A DNA stretch of 64,000 nucleotides from Lacipirellulaceae bacterium. GTDB lineage: Bacteria > Planctomycetota > Planctomycetia > Pirellulales > Lacipirellulaceae. This document shows, one piece after another, positions 43,091 to 52,674 of this stretch. The stretch covers positions 1-64,000 of the forward strand of contig JAVJRG010000008.1 in NCBI GenBank assembly GCA_040218535.1, written 5' to 3'. Position numbers and translations under genes: made by a program. Within the stretch, counting starts at the first letter, position 1, and the number at the start of each line of letters is the position of its first letter. The notes beneath the pieces were generated by a model, which did no database searches, was not told the origin of the DNA, and was given only the letters and a program-made list of their open reading frames with translations.

Positions 43091-43390
43091 ATGCTGTCGC
43101 GTGAAATCGTCTTGGAAGTGAAACGGTTGCTCGACGAGGGAGGGCTATCGCAACGCCGGATTGCGAAACTCTTGAAAGTCAGCCGCGGGACCGTAGGGGC
43201 CATCGCGAGCAACAAACGCGGTTTGCACGGTCGCGAAGAATTGCCGTACGTTTCACTGCAACTTTTCGCGAAGCTGCCTTCGCGCTGTAAGAAGTGCGGC
43301 GGGTACGTTTACGCGCCTTGTCTGCTGTGCCGAGCGCGAGAGTATCGCCGACGTGAAGAGAAGATAAGACGTTTCGAGAAAGTTGCCTAA
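43091..43390 (+). CDS. HTH DNA-binding protein with C-terminal zinc ribbon
   Basis: The 99-aa protein has an N-terminal homeodomain-like helix-turn-helix (LLDEGGLSQRRIAKLLKVSR, residues about 12-32, like those of resolvases and IS30/IS3 transposases). A compact zinc-finger-like part follows (CKKCGGYVYAPCLLCRARE, two CxxC pairs at about 68-85) and a basic tail. There is no catalytic domain, so it is likely a regulator or a transposase-derived factor. The ATG at 43091 was chosen because the extended frame upstream is arginine-rich and unnatural. It is downstream of the small acidic protein. Confidence 0.8.
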   Translation: MLSREIVLEVKRLLDEGGLSQRRIAKLLKVSRGTVGAIASNKRGLHGREELPYVSLQLFAKLPSRCKKCGGYVYAPCLLCRAREYRRREEKIRRFEKVA

Positions 43391-43410
43391 CTCATCCTGC
43401 AAAGTTGTTT

Positions 43411-43488
43411 GCAGCCACGGATCGCACGGATTTCACGGATGATATCTTTCTAACTAAAAATTCGTGTCATCCGTGCGATCCGTGGTTA
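43411..43488. repeat. Inverted repeat between convergent genes (CACGGAT family)
   Basis: GCAGCCACGGATCGCACGGA (from 43411) and ATCCGTGCGATCCGTGG (about 43469-43485) are complementary arms around about 25 bp. The element lies between the HTH gene and the convergent GH88-like gene. Confidence 0.85.
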
Positions 43489-43492
43489 AAAG

Positions 43493-44890
43493 CTAAAGCT
43501 TGTCATTGAAGAAAGTATAGTAGTGCTCTTCCCTCGCCACTCGCTGAACGTACAAAGCCGCTTCCAGCAAGTGATAGTCGCCCCACATGCAGGATTCGCC
43601 ATAGGGAATCTTGGCACCGTCGGGAATGTAATCCCAATTGCGAGGTCGATGATAGATCGTGTGAAGCAATAGGCCATCGTGCGCTGGGTCGGTTGCCAGG
43701 TAGGGTTCGTCAAGGAGAGTCCGCAACACGGTGAGTCCCGCTTGCCAATATTTCTCTCCGCTTGCGTCTTCGCCGTGATTGCTGAGCCACCGTCCTAACC
43801 TGAGCAAACCTTGGCAAGCAATCGCCGCGGCGGAACTATCGACCGGTTCGTGGTCGTTCATGGGCTCAGCGGGTCGATCGAGATAGTCCCCCAGATGGAC
43901 CAGTCCCGGCGATCCCGTGTCCCAGTAGGGAATGCCATCGGTGGGCGTTTCACACAGGTAGAAGTCGCAAGTCGCCTCTGCGGCCTTTTGCATGAAAGCG
44001 ACAATGCTCGCTCGACCACCTTGTGCTTCTAACGATTCGTCGGGCACGGTATCCAAGAATTCCAACTGCTCTGCGAAGCCGAGCATCACCCAGGCAAGTC
44101 CGCGCGTCCACGTCGTAAATGGCGAGTAACCCTGCTGCGTGCTTGGGCACCGATAACGGCCATCGTTGGGGTTGAAAATGCTCTCGTGGACGACACGTCC
44201 GCGGATGTCGTACGCGTCGCGAGGTTCTTCTGAATCCTCACCGTAGTAGACGTTCCACTGAGCTGTTGCGCGCGCGTGCTCGATCAGACGCGCGATCAAG
44301 TCGACCGGCTCGTCGTTCTCGCTCAGCACCCGATGGCCAAGCTGGTGCCCGAGGGCCAGCGAACGCAGCGACCGAATCGTGTCCGAAAACAGCGAGTGCG
44401 GACCGTTAAAGGAATAGATATACCCGCCTCCCTCATGCGTCCGGCTCCAACGCATCGCTTGCACGGCAGCGGAGGCTTTCAAGGCAACTTCAAAGGCGTG
44501 AAGCTGGCCCTCGTCGCGGGGCGTTTTTCCTTCGAGCATCAAGCGGCGGAGATTGCCATAGGTGCTGACGTTATTGAAACCGTGATCATGCACGCCAAAG
44601 TGTGTGACGTGAGCGGGCATCGCTTCACGCGTGCCGCGGATGCCGATGTCCAGCAGTTCTTCGTTGCCGGTCGCCTCAAACGCTAGGATGGCCGATCCGT
44701 ACTGAAAACCTTGTGTCCACTCGGTCCAACCTTGTGCTTCATACTTGCCAGCACGCGTGATGACCGGGGTCGGGGATCCAGGTGTGAAGCTTCTGGCGAT
44801 GCGCGGTATCTTCTCCGTGGCCAGTTGCCACAGTGTCTGGCACTTAGGAAGTAGGTCTGCAGGAACGAGTTTAGAATCGACGTTAATCAT
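43493..44890 (-). CDS. GH88-like unsaturated glucuronyl hydrolase
   Basis: The 465-aa protein has the (alpha/alpha)6-barrel signature of GH88/GH105 enzymes, which cleave unsaturated uronic acid ends produced by polysaccharide lyases. FGVHDHGFNNVSTYGNL corresponds to the active-site HDxGF motif, and LFSDTIRSLRSLALG gives the second conserved Asp. FTTWTRGLAWVMLGF and SSAAAIACQGLL are also conserved. There is no signal peptide, so it probably acts in the cytoplasm on imported oligosaccharides. No lyase or transporter is adjacent. Confidence 0.88.
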   Translation of the reverse strand: MINVDSKLVPADLLPKCQTLWQLATEKIPRIARSFTPGSPTPVITRAGKYEAQGWTEWTQGFQYGSAILAFEATGNEELLDIGIRGTREAMPAHVTHFGVHDHGFNNVSTYGNLRRLMLEGKTPRDEGQLHAFEVALKASAAVQAMRWSRTHEGGGYIYSFNGPHSLFSDTIRSLRSLALGHQLGHRVLSENDEPVDLIARLIEHARATAQWNVYYGEDSEEPRDAYDIRGRVVHESIFNPNDGRYRCPSTQQGYSPFTTWTRGLAWVMLGFAEQLEFLDTVPDESLEAQGGRASIVAFMQKAAEATCDFYLCETPTDGIPYWDTGSPGLVHLGDYLDRPAEPMNDHEPVDSSAAAIACQGLLRLGRWLSNHGEDASGEKYWQAGLTVLRTLLDEPYLATDPAHDGLLLHTIYHRPRNWDYIPDGAKIPYGESCMWGDYHLLEAALYVQRVAREEHYYTFFNDKL

Positions 44891-45014
44891 TGAGCATGAC
44901 TGAAAGAGTGACAGACTGGGCGAGTAGTTCTTGATGAGTTACTATGACTCGCAGAGGCGGTCTCGGCAACGGTTATACTTTCCTGGCATTATCAGCCTAT
45001 CTCACGTGATCAAT

Positions 45015-45767
45015 ATGCCGCATTTGCCGAAGTCGCTGCAGAAAATCGAGAACTATGCTCGTAGCTTCTCGCATCTCGAATGGGCACCTCTATTAGCGTT
45101 GTTGTTGGCCGCTTGCTTGACTTGGGGATTTATCGAATTGGCGGACGAAGTGAGCGAAGGGGAGACCGCGTCGCTTGATGAGCAAATTTTGCTCGCGATG
45201 CGTAATCCGGCGAACTTGAATGATCCTATTGGACCGGAGATTGCTGAAGAAATCGGTCGTGATTTGACCGCCCTAGGTGGAATCGCGATTCTTGGGTTGC
45301 TCACCGTTTCGACGGTCGTGTTCCTTTTCCTTCTGCCTATGCCCAGGGCGGCCATTTATGTGGCTCTCGCAACCACCGGCGCCGTGGGGATCAGTCTCGT
45401 TATGAAATCCGCCTTCGCTCGCCAGCGGCCTGACTTGGTTTCACACGGCTCGCACGTCTATACATCTAGCTTTCCTAGTGGCCACTCGATGATGGCCGCA
45501 GCGGTATATCTAACGCTGGGTATGTTGCTTGCCCGCATGTTAGCCAAACGACGTTTGCAGATTCTCGTCGTATCCATTGCCGTACTGTTAACCGTGGGCG
45601 TTGGAGTCAGCCGTGTTTATTTGGGCGTGCATTGGCCCACCGACGTCATTGGTGGCTGGGCGGTCGGTGGAGCGTGGGCGCTCGTCTGCTGGTACCTTGC
45701 TGGCTGGCTGCAGAGCCGCGGGCAGCTCGAACGCGAAGTCGAAGTGCAGAAAAAAACAACGGAATAG
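45015..45767 (+). CDS. PAP2 family phosphatase
   Basis: The 250-aa integral membrane phosphatase has about five to six hydrophobic segments and all three PAP2 motifs: KSAFARQRP, FPSGHSM and SRVYLGVHWPTDV. Members dephosphorylate lipid phosphates such as phosphatidate or undecaprenyl diphosphate. The ATG at 45015 is preferred; an in-frame ATG at 44931 would add 28 residues without family features. The gene converges with the anti-sigma factor gene, 15 bp apart. Confidence 0.93.
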   Translation: MPHLPKSLQKIENYARSFSHLEWAPLLALLLAACLTWGFIELADEVSEGETASLDEQILLAMRNPANLNDPIGPEIAEEIGRDLTALGGIAILGLLTVSTVVFLFLLPMPRAAIYVALATTGAVGISLVMKSAFARQRPDLVSHGSHVYTSSFPSGHSMMAAAVYLTLGMLLARMLAKRRLQILVVSIAVLLTVGVGVSRVYLGVHWPTDVIGGWAVGGAWALVCWYLAGWLQSRGQLEREVEVQKKTTE

Positions 45768-45782
45768 CGGTCGTGAAACTGC

Positions 45783-46586
45783 TCAGCCTTTCACCGGTGC
45801 GAGCAGCGGTAACCGCTCGCGCGAAGAGACAACCACGCCACCGGGACGCTCAACGGTAATCGCAAAGAGTGTTGCCTCGTTGACGGGCACACGAGCATCA
45901 ATGGGAATAAGCGTGTCGGCATTCGCATCGGCGATGTCGAACACCCCACCGTCGACCGGGTGGGCTTCATTCCGGTCGGCGTCAAAAATCCAAAGTTGGT
46001 ACTGTTCTTTCGTGGGGTCGTTCTTCGCCAGGCCGTGGAAGCGCATGATGCCTTGTTGCGTTTTGGGATCCCAGAGGACTTCCCCTTCCGCAGTCTTAGC
46101 CGTTTCGTCGGCTCCGCGAGTCCAACTCACGCGAATGACTTGCGAGCCAGCTTGCTTCTCCGCGGCGGTCAAACTGGCTTGGAGCTGCTCGGGGGAAAAC
46201 GACTGAGCTTGCGGAGCGGGTCGCAAGATGAACGCAGCGAACAGAATTGATGCCGCCAGCAGCATCAAACCGGCCCAGTTCCTACTGCTTGGCTGCGAGC
46301 TTGGCAAGGCTAGGGTTGCTGGCGAATCTGTGCTAGGTGTCGCACTAGAAGCTGCCAGGATTCGCTCTCGCAGCGAATCCGACAAATCTTCGTCTGCCGC
46401 AACGGTCGACGCGAGCTGTACCTCGGTCGCGACAATATCGTACTCGTCGCCTGTGAGGTCGCTCTCTAAGAGTAACGCATCAAGTTCAGCTTGTTCTGCT
46501 TCCGACAAACCAAAGAGTGCTTGATCGGCGAGGAGGTCATCGAGGCGATCGCTAGTGGGGCCGTTATCACGATAGGAAGTAGTCAT
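45783..46586 (-). CDS. Anti-sigma factor (RskA-like)
   Basis: This 267-aa protein has a cytoplasmic N-terminal part (LSEAEQAELDALLLESDLTG) that should hold the sigma factor. One membrane segment follows (NWAGLMLLAASILFAAFIL, about 127-145). The extracytoplasmic RskA-type domain (YQLWIFDADRNEAHPVDGGV, then LFAITVERPGGV) is the sensory part. Its start overlaps the stop of the ECF sigma gene by four bases, the normal pairing. The signal sensed is unknown; the nearest upstream gene is a fasciclin protein. Confidence 0.93.
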   Translation of the reverse strand: MTTSYRDNGPTSDRLDDLLADQALFGLSEAEQAELDALLLESDLTGDEYDIVATEVQLASTVAADEDLSDSLRERILAASSATPSTDSPATLALPSSQPSSRNWAGLMLLAASILFAAFILRPAPQAQSFSPEQLQASLTAAEKQAGSQVIRVSWTRGADETAKTAEGEVLWDPKTQQGIMRFHGLAKNDPTKEQYQLWIFDADRNEAHPVDGGVFDIADANADTLIPIDARVPVNEATLFAITVERPGGVVVSSRERLPLLAPVKG

Positions 46587-47176
46587 GACGAGACGCCTCC
46601 CATCGCGTTAGGCTCACCCAATAACCGTCGCAACTGTTGGAGGCCGCGACGGGCATTGGTTTTGACCGTGCCGAGCGGCATGTCGAGTTTCTGACTAATC
46701 TCTGATTGCGTCAGACACGCGTTCAATGCGAGGTCAAGAACCTGTTGTTGTTGGTCGGGTAGTTGATTCATTGCATCACGGGCACGAGCGGCTTCGTCGC
46801 TAAGCAGGGCTTGTTGGGCCGGGTCGGTTTGTCTCGGTTCTCCGCTGAGGGAACGGTCGTCGGTTTCAATCTCGCGGTCGGTTGCCGAGTCGATTTCCTG
46901 TCGTGTGGTCAAGCGGCGACGATGATCAATCAAACGCCGGCGAGCAATCATCGCAACAAAGGTCGTCTCTGCTGCCACGTCCGCGTCGAACCTTGCGGCA
47001 TACTTCCATAGTTGAAGGAAGATTTCCTGCGTCAAATCTTCCGCGTCGGCATTCCCGCGGCAATAACGACGTGCCAGCGACCAGACCAGCCCGCCATAGC
47101 GATCCATGCAGAGCTCCATCGCCGCGGATTCACCACGAGCAATTCTCGGGAGCAAAGGTTCGTTTATTTCCGACAA
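46583..47176 (-). CDS. ECF-type RNA polymerase sigma factor
   Basis: The sigma factor has region 2 (DAEDLTQEIFLQLWKYAARF) and region 4 (LTQSEISQKLDMPLGTVKTN) and no region 3. I chose the TTG at 47176 (SEINEPLLPRIARGE), giving about 197 aa. The open frame extends to 47293, but that part encodes a perfect hairpin (47228-47254) likely to be the terminator of the upstream gene. An ATG at 47119 is a further option. It is translationally coupled to its anti-sigma factor. Confidence 0.9.
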   Translation of the reverse strand: MSEINEPLLPRIARGESAAMELCMDRYGGLVWSLARRYCRGNADAEDLTQEIFLQLWKYAARFDADVAAETTFVAMIARRRLIDHRRRLTTRQEIDSATDREIETDDRSLSGEPRQTDPAQQALLSDEAARARDAMNQLPDQQQQVLDLALNACLTQSEISQKLDMPLGTVKTNARRGLQQLRRLLGEPNAMGGVSS

Positions 47177-47227
47177 CGGGGAGTCTTTCAAGGGAAAGAA
47201 GATGATCTTTCGCGAGAATCGGATTGA

Positions 47228-47254
47228 GGGCGGGGTCAGTGATGACCCCGCCCT
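47228..47254. terminator. Hairpin between fasciclin and sigma genes
   Basis: GGGCGGGGTCA and TGACCCCGCCC form an 11-bp perfect stem around GTGA. It sits 45 bp after the fasciclin stop. There is no T-run on the minus strand, so it may be an attenuator or a processing site. Confidence 0.6.
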
Positions 47255-47298
47255 CGTCCGTAAATCTTGCTTCAATAGTACGTGTGCAACCATGTAAC

Positions 47299-48372
47299 TT
47301 ATTGGGGTAGCAGCACGGCGTCAATCACGTGGATCACTCCGTTGGAACATTCGATATTGGCAATCACCACCTTGGCATTATTGATCATAATGCCTTTTTC
47401 ATTGGCCACGATCTTCACTTCTTGCCCAAGCACGCTTTTTGCACTGTCTAGCTTCACAACATCCTCAGCTCTCGCTTTTCCTGAGAACACGTGGTAGGTG
47501 AGGATGTCTGCCAACTTCTGCTTGTTCTCAGGCATTAGCAAGGTCTCGACCGTCCCCTTTGGCAGAGCGGCAAAAGCTTTATCGGTGGGGGCCAGTACGG
47601 TGAAAGGCCCTTCACCTTGTAGTGTGTCAACCAGACCAGCAGCCTTTACTGCAGCCACCAGCGTGTTGAAATCCTTGTTAGCGATGGCCGTCTCAACGAT
47701 GGTCTTACCGGCCTTTACAGGTGCTGCATTTCTGGCAGAGCCAGCATGTTCCTGTTTAGGCTCTGGCGGCAGCAACACAGAGTCGATCACATGGATCACA
47801 CCATTCGATGCGACGAGGTCAGCTTTGATGACCTTCGACTCATTGATGAATAGTGCGTCTTTATTTAGCGACAACTTAATTTCCGACCCCGCGACGGTCT
47901 TCGCCTGCTTGTGTTGCTTAGCGAGCCCGATGGCTTGCTCCGCACGCACGTCACCGGCGACGACGTGATACTTGAGAATTGTCGCCAGCTTCTGTTTATT
48001 CTCGGACTTCAACAATGTTTCGACAGTGCCCTTCGGCAGCTTGGCGAAGGCCTCGTCGGTGGGGGCAAAGACGGTTAGTGGACCTTTGCTCTGCAGCACG
48101 TCAACGAGCCCTGCCGCCTTTGCGGCTGCGACCAGAGTCTTGAAATTCTCTGCCCCGGCTGCGATTTCAACGATGTTGGGCTTCTCATGATGTTTGACTT
48201 GGAATCGAGTTGTCGCGGCATGCTCCTGATGAGCTACCGTCGTTTCATGAGCTGACGAACACTTATTTGCCGTCTGTTGCTTCGAGTAGGGGCATTCGCC
48301 AGCAACGCTTTGACTGGCAGTAAAGCCAATCAGCAGGACCGTTGAGAATGCTAATAGGTGGGAAGTCTTCAC
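47299..48372 (-). CDS. Secreted protein with two fasciclin (FAS1) domains
   Basis: The 357-aa protein starts at a GTG with GAGGAG 6 nt upstream. It has a signal peptide ([20 protein letters not shown]) and two FAS1 domains, about 70-205 and 220-357. Each has the [21 protein letters not shown]-type box ([36 protein letters not shown]) and the [13 protein letters not shown] or [13 protein letters not shown] end. FAS1 domains mediate adhesion. The two copies are very similar, suggesting recent duplication within the gene. The ECF sigma/anti-sigma pair follows on the same strand. Confidence 0.93.
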   Translation of the reverse strand: MKTSHLLAFSTVLLIGFTASQSVAGECPYSKQQTANKCSSAHETTVAHQEHAATTRFQVKHHEKPNIVEIAAGAENFKTLVAAAKAAGLVDVLQSKGPLTVFAPTDEAFAKLPKGTVETLLKSENKQKLATILKYHVVAGDVRAEQAIGLAKQHKQAKTVAGSEIKLSLNKDALFINESKVIKADLVASNGVIHVIDSVLLPPEPKQEHAGSARNAAPVKAGKTIVETAIANKDFNTLVAAVKAAGLVDTLQGEGPFTVLAPTDKAFAALPKGTVETLLMPENKQKLADILTYHVFSGKARAEDVVKLDSAKSVLGQEVKIVANEKGIMINNAKVVIANIECSNGVIHVIDAVLLPQ

Positions 48373-48534
48373 GGGAATCTCCTCAATTCATGTTTGTGCG
48401 TTAGAAAAAATCTTTGGGCACCCAGCCGACTGCCTCTTGCAGTGGCGTTACAAACATGGATTTCGCAGAAGGCGAAAGAGTGGATTCAGAAATTTGAGTT
48501 TTTTGGCTTTCGAACGCAAGCAGTGTAAGAGAGC

Positions 48535-50202
48535 TTATTGCTTGCCCAACCGTTGCCCGTCTTGAAGCAGGCGCTCGCGGAGTTGTTCGTAGGGGACTTC
48601 TTGAACGGTGAGATCGCCATCAATGGCCATCACCGCCGCGGTGGCAGCAGATTGCCCCAAGGTCATGAAGACCGGCTCCATGCGGATTGAGCCAAAGGCG
48701 ATGTGTGTTGCCGACAGAGCCCAGGGAACCAAAAGGTTTTCACATTCATCGGCTCGCGGCGTTAGTGCGCGGTAAGAGATGCGGTAGGGCGGGCCGTTCA
48801 GTCGGCTTTGAATGTCGCCCTCATTCTTCACCATGCCGTTGTGAACGATCCGTTGGGTGTTGTGTGAATCGAGGGTGTAAGCGCCCAAACCAACCGAATC
48901 GACGACCGGCAGTTTATTCCGACAATGTTTTTCGGTCATAACAAATTCGGAAGCCATTCGACGTGCTTCGCGCACATACAAGTTGTATGGCCAGTTGTCA
49001 TTGTCTGAGAATTCATCTTTGGCGAGTCCCCATATGGCGTGGGCTTTGCGGACGTTCTCTGGCACGCGTGGGTGATTCTGCACGGTCCAGACGAGTCCCA
49101 ACTGCCAATCGCGATGCTTTTCCGCGACTTCTTCTCGTTCCTTGTGATTGAGTGTGGCCCAGTTCCAATCCGGTCCGTAGTTCCCTGCGATCAAGTCGCA
49201 GGAAATCCCACTGGCGTTGTTCGAGTCCGTTTTGCGATTGGGCATGAGATTGGTCTCAAAGAACCGGCTATGCTGACCGACCTCGATTGCGCGAAAGAGA
49301 ATCTCGTAATCTGAGTCGTCATAGTTCGCGGGCTTCTCAATCATTCGGCGATTCGTCGGCACGTCGGTCAGCACCATACGGTAACAATACGCTTGAAAGC
49401 GATGATCGCCTGTGCCAACGGGACCACCCATCGTCGGGTTCACGCCTGGCAACAGGCCGCTGCTTGCATCACCGGGCATGACGTAAGGATCGATGCCATC
49501 GGGTAGCTGGCAGCCACGCAGCGGACCGGTGATACCGTTGCCAGCTTCGTCGAATTCGGAATTCGATTCCCGCCCCACGCGAAACGATACCTTGGCTGCC
49601 GCCATGAGATCGCCCTCGTAAGAAGCATCGATGAACATCTTTCCTTTGACTTTTTGACCATTCTCCAGGTGCAACGCGGTAATGCGTTTGCCTTCCATCG
49701 ACACACCCGTTTCCAGATCAATCCTTCCCAGAACGATACCGACGCCGGCCTCTTTAACGAGCTCGTCGAAAACAGCTTCGGCCACTTTGGGCTCGAACGT
49801 CGAAGCGAGCTGTCGCTCGTCGTCGAGTGCCGGGGGGCCTTGGCCTTTGTTGGCGAACTCTTCTTGCGGTTCGTGTTCCCAGGCTTCCGCTTGTTGGTAG
49901 TGCAAATAGACGCGGCGATAGAACTCGTGACTCAGCCCGCCCAGAATGTCCGTGTTGCCAATGTCGGTCCAACCAAGACCGCTGCTCGTCATCCCGCCGA
50001 GATGGCCGTATTGCGAAACGAGAATCACCGTCTTGCCCATCCGTGCCGCTTGCACGGCCGCGGTCACCCCGCCCGAGGCGTCGCCGTAGACGACGATATC
50101 AGCTTGTAATAGGCGATCCTCCTTTGCCGTGGCGGGTCGATCTCCGAAAGCGAAGAAGCAAACGCATAAGGAAAAGAGAAGCCGTGTCGGGTGATTCAAC
50201 AT
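48535..50202 (-). CDS. FAD-dependent oxidoreductase (FAD_oxidored family)
   Basis: The 555-aa protein has a signal peptide (MLNHPTRLLFSLCVCFFAF) and a flavin-binding start: ADIVVYGDASGGVTAAVQAA, with the motif GDASGG, then KTVILVSQYGHLGGMTSSGLG. It belongs to the exported FAD_oxidored group common in planctomycetes, where substrates are unknown and sugars are suspected. The C-terminal ALSATHIAFGSIRMEPVFMT with LGQSAATAAVMAI fits. The ATG at 50202 was chosen over 50259 because it starts the signal peptide. Confidence 0.88.
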   Translation of the reverse strand: MLNHPTRLLFSLCVCFFAFGDRPATAKEDRLLQADIVVYGDASGGVTAAVQAARMGKTVILVSQYGHLGGMTSSGLGWTDIGNTDILGGLSHEFYRRVYLHYQQAEAWEHEPQEEFANKGQGPPALDDERQLASTFEPKVAEAVFDELVKEAGVGIVLGRIDLETGVSMEGKRITALHLENGQKVKGKMFIDASYEGDLMAAAKVSFRVGRESNSEFDEAGNGITGPLRGCQLPDGIDPYVMPGDASSGLLPGVNPTMGGPVGTGDHRFQAYCYRMVLTDVPTNRRMIEKPANYDDSDYEILFRAIEVGQHSRFFETNLMPNRKTDSNNASGISCDLIAGNYGPDWNWATLNHKEREEVAEKHRDWQLGLVWTVQNHPRVPENVRKAHAIWGLAKDEFSDNDNWPYNLYVREARRMASEFVMTEKHCRNKLPVVDSVGLGAYTLDSHNTQRIVHNGMVKNEGDIQSRLNGPPYRISYRALTPRADECENLLVPWALSATHIAFGSIRMEPVFMTLGQSAATAAVMAIDGDLTVQEVPYEQLRERLLQDGQRLGKQ

Positions 50203-50370
50203 GATTCGGGTCAGCAAACGGAGGACGCAGGACGAAATCGCCAACCGTTTATAACACACCCTGCGGCATGAGATGAATTGCTGACAGAAAAACCCTCGTC
50301 CCCATCATGTGGTGAGCATGACGTGGCGAGGGCTCGGTTCTCAAGAGAACGTCAGTAGGGGACGCGGCCG

Positions 50371-52347
50371 TTACTTGCCTAACCTCGAACGTTTTGCCTT
50401 GAGTTGCTGAACTCCACCGCCAACGCTCCTGCGAAGGGATTGACTAGCGGACGGGCTCTGCACGCGGGAGCGTTGGAATTGCTGCCCGGTTGCCCGTTGC
50501 GTCGAGAAGTTCGAGGACGAACTTCGACCGCGGAACTGCTGCGGGAAGGATTGCCCGCTGCGATTGCTCGGTGGCGAGACAACCTTTTGCGAATTACCGC
50601 GCTGCGTCGGTATTTGCCAATTGCGATTCGTCGGCAGAGCGTTCTGGAAGGTACGACTCTGTGGCGTGCTGCCGATTGCTCGCGACTTGCCGGATTGCTG
50701 GACCGTGTTGGATGAACCCGCACGGGCTTGCTCGCGCAGCCGCTGCTGCTGATTCTGCAAGAAGTTGTTGATCGTCTGCTGCTTTTCGCCAAGGCGACGA
50801 TTCGTTTCTAACTGTTGGTTCGCTTGACCTCGGCTTTGCAAATCCAACTGACGACGAATCTGTGTCGCCTGAGACGTCGTCGCGTTCCGATTCAAGTCAG
50901 AACGACCCTGGCCGAGTACTTGTGTTTCGGCTCGCAATCGTTGCGTCGAGTTCGTCGTGATCGGCTTACCGGCTTGGTACTTCTCAGGCAAGCGAAGCGT
51001 GTCACGGACAAACTGACTGCCCTTCGCCTTACCTGCGTTGGTTGCTTTATGCAGCACTTCCTGCTGAGCACGGAGGCGAGCCAGGTTGCGAACACGATCG
51101 GAACCGCGAAGCGCATCGAGTTGCTGTTGTTGGCTGACGCGTTGCAGCTTTGCCTTGGTGTTGTTGTTCGAGGCAAACTGTCCCAGCGGCACTACCAAGT
51201 TGTTCAACTTGTTGGTGCTCGCTTGCAGCACGTTCTTGCCTTTAGGACCTTTGCCCTTGAGGACGATCTCGTCCGGCAGGCGACGATCGAAGTTGGGATT
51301 GGCACGCCCATCACGTGGGCCGACGGCTCCGGCACCCTTGCGGAGACCGTCGAAATGGTGTCGGTAATTGTCAATCCAGTGCGGATCGCGTCTTCCGTCA
51401 TGCCAGCGATGGTATGCGAAGAAAGGATCGTAAAAATGGCTGTGTCCGCGGTGCTTGCGGAGGTGAACGTCGTACCACGGTCGCAAACCGAGTTGCGTGT
51501 ACTTTGGGTGGAAGCCAAAGTAGTAGTGACGGTATGGTGAATTCACATAAAGGCTCGAAAGGAGCAGCGAGGAATTCACGACATGCCGAGGTGTGTACCG
51601 CAGGGTGTGCCAGCGATGGTGACCGTTCCAGAAAACCGGCGCGAACAACAGTCCACGTCTTGCCAGAGGGTAGTCCCAAAAACCGGCGACGTAAACGAAT
51701 CCCCGAGGCGTCCACACATAATGGTCGGGGGTCCAAATCCATCCCACCTGTCCTGCGTACCAATAGCCAGGACGCCAGACGTAGCGGGCTTGGTTCCAAG
51801 TCCAACAGCCGGGAATCCAAAAGTGCGAAGTACTCGGCGCTGGGGAAACGGGACCTTGTTCTAAGGTTTGCGGAGGTTGCGGCAAGAACTGCACTTCTTG
51901 TTGACCAGCCGCGGCCCAAAACCCGCTAACCCATTGGAAGCCACCAGGCACCTTTGACCAATGGCCGGGAACCCACTGACGTCCTGGAGGGATCTCGCGC
52001 CAGACGCCGCTGATCCAAATGAAGTCGTCTTGCTCAACCGAGAACATCCAGTAGCCAGAGAGCCACTGCACGTTGTTCCCCTCAGGTCGTACTTCGGGTG
52101 GCAGCTCGTCAATCGGCTCGGGCGGAGCGCGATCAATAATAGGAGCGTCGGCAGGATCGATATCCAAAGCGATCGGTTCAGCGAATGCTTCGTGAATCGG
52201 TCCGCGTTCTAATACGTTGAGGTCCTGTTGCGCATCAACTGCCTGCGGTGGTGCTGGCGGAGCTTGCGCGAAGACCGTCCGCGTGAGGAAGACGAGCGCC
52301 AGGCTGATCAGAGGAGCAATGACTAAAGTACGAGTAGGCCGTAGCAT
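50371..52347 (-). CDS. YXWGXW-repeat secreted protein
   Basis: The 658-aa protein starts at the ATG at 52347, with GGAGGT immediately upstream. After a signal peptide (TRTLVIAPLISLALVFLT) it has a series of Trp/Gly-rich repeats (WLSGYWMFS, WISGVWREIPPG, WVPGHWSKVPGG, WVSGFWAAA, FWIPGCWTWNQARY, WRPGYWYAG) that define the YXWGXW family. The C-terminal half is long, Arg/Gln/Asn-rich and likely disordered (about 350-655). The role is unknown; it probably acts in the cell envelope. The gene is monocistronic. Confidence 0.9.
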   Translation of the reverse strand: MLRPTRTLVIAPLISLALVFLTRTVFAQAPPAPPQAVDAQQDLNVLERGPIHEAFAEPIALDIDPADAPIIDRAPPEPIDELPPEVRPEGNNVQWLSGYWMFSVEQDDFIWISGVWREIPPGRQWVPGHWSKVPGGFQWVSGFWAAAGQQEVQFLPQPPQTLEQGPVSPAPSTSHFWIPGCWTWNQARYVWRPGYWYAGQVGWIWTPDHYVWTPRGFVYVAGFWDYPLARRGLLFAPVFWNGHHRWHTLRYTPRHVVNSSLLLSSLYVNSPYRHYYFGFHPKYTQLGLRPWYDVHLRKHRGHSHFYDPFFAYHRWHDGRRDPHWIDNYRHHFDGLRKGAGAVGPRDGRANPNFDRRLPDEIVLKGKGPKGKNVLQASTNKLNNLVVPLGQFASNNNTKAKLQRVSQQQQLDALRGSDRVRNLARLRAQQEVLHKATNAGKAKGSQFVRDTLRLPEKYQAGKPITTNSTQRLRAETQVLGQGRSDLNRNATTSQATQIRRQLDLQSRGQANQQLETNRRLGEKQQTINNFLQNQQQRLREQARAGSSNTVQQSGKSRAIGSTPQSRTFQNALPTNRNWQIPTQRGNSQKVVSPPSNRSGQSFPQQFRGRSSSSNFSTQRATGQQFQRSRVQSPSASQSLRRSVGGGVQQLKAKRSRLGK

Positions 52348-52566
52348 GGTGACCTCCATCAAATGGTGAATTTGCTTCGCGGGGCAATTGCCCGGTATTC
52401 AAGGTTGCAAGCAGCGTGCCGAAGCGATTTTGGCGGTTTTTCGCGGGTTTCTTAGCGAAACCAGAAGTCAATTTCGTTCTGGAGCGTTATCAGTTCGATC
52501 ACAGGAAAGTAGCCGAAGGCCGGTCGACGCAGTTACGCGGGTGCGTCAGAATCAGGGCTCGATTTT

Positions 52567-52637
52567 GAACAGGAGGTAGCAGAGGAAGCAGAGTAGAGTC
52601 AAAACTATGACTCTGCTGTCTCTGCTACCCCCTGTTC
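52567..52637. repeat. Inverted repeat upstream of the DUF885 gene
   Basis: GAACAGGAGGTAGCAGAGGA (from 52567) and TCTGCTACCCCCTGTTC (about 52621-52637) are complementary arms. The inner part GAGTC/GACTC extends the stem. It lies in the 327-bp divergent space between the YXWGXW gene and the DUF885 gene; nothing else is recognised there. Confidence 0.85.
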
Positions 52638-52674
52638 TAAACCAAATGCATAACACGCTAAGTAAATAGAACCT

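Noticed and set aside
47177-47293. N-terminal extension of the ECF sigma factor
   Set aside because: The extension encodes the hairpin at 47228-47254 and has no sigma-factor similarity.
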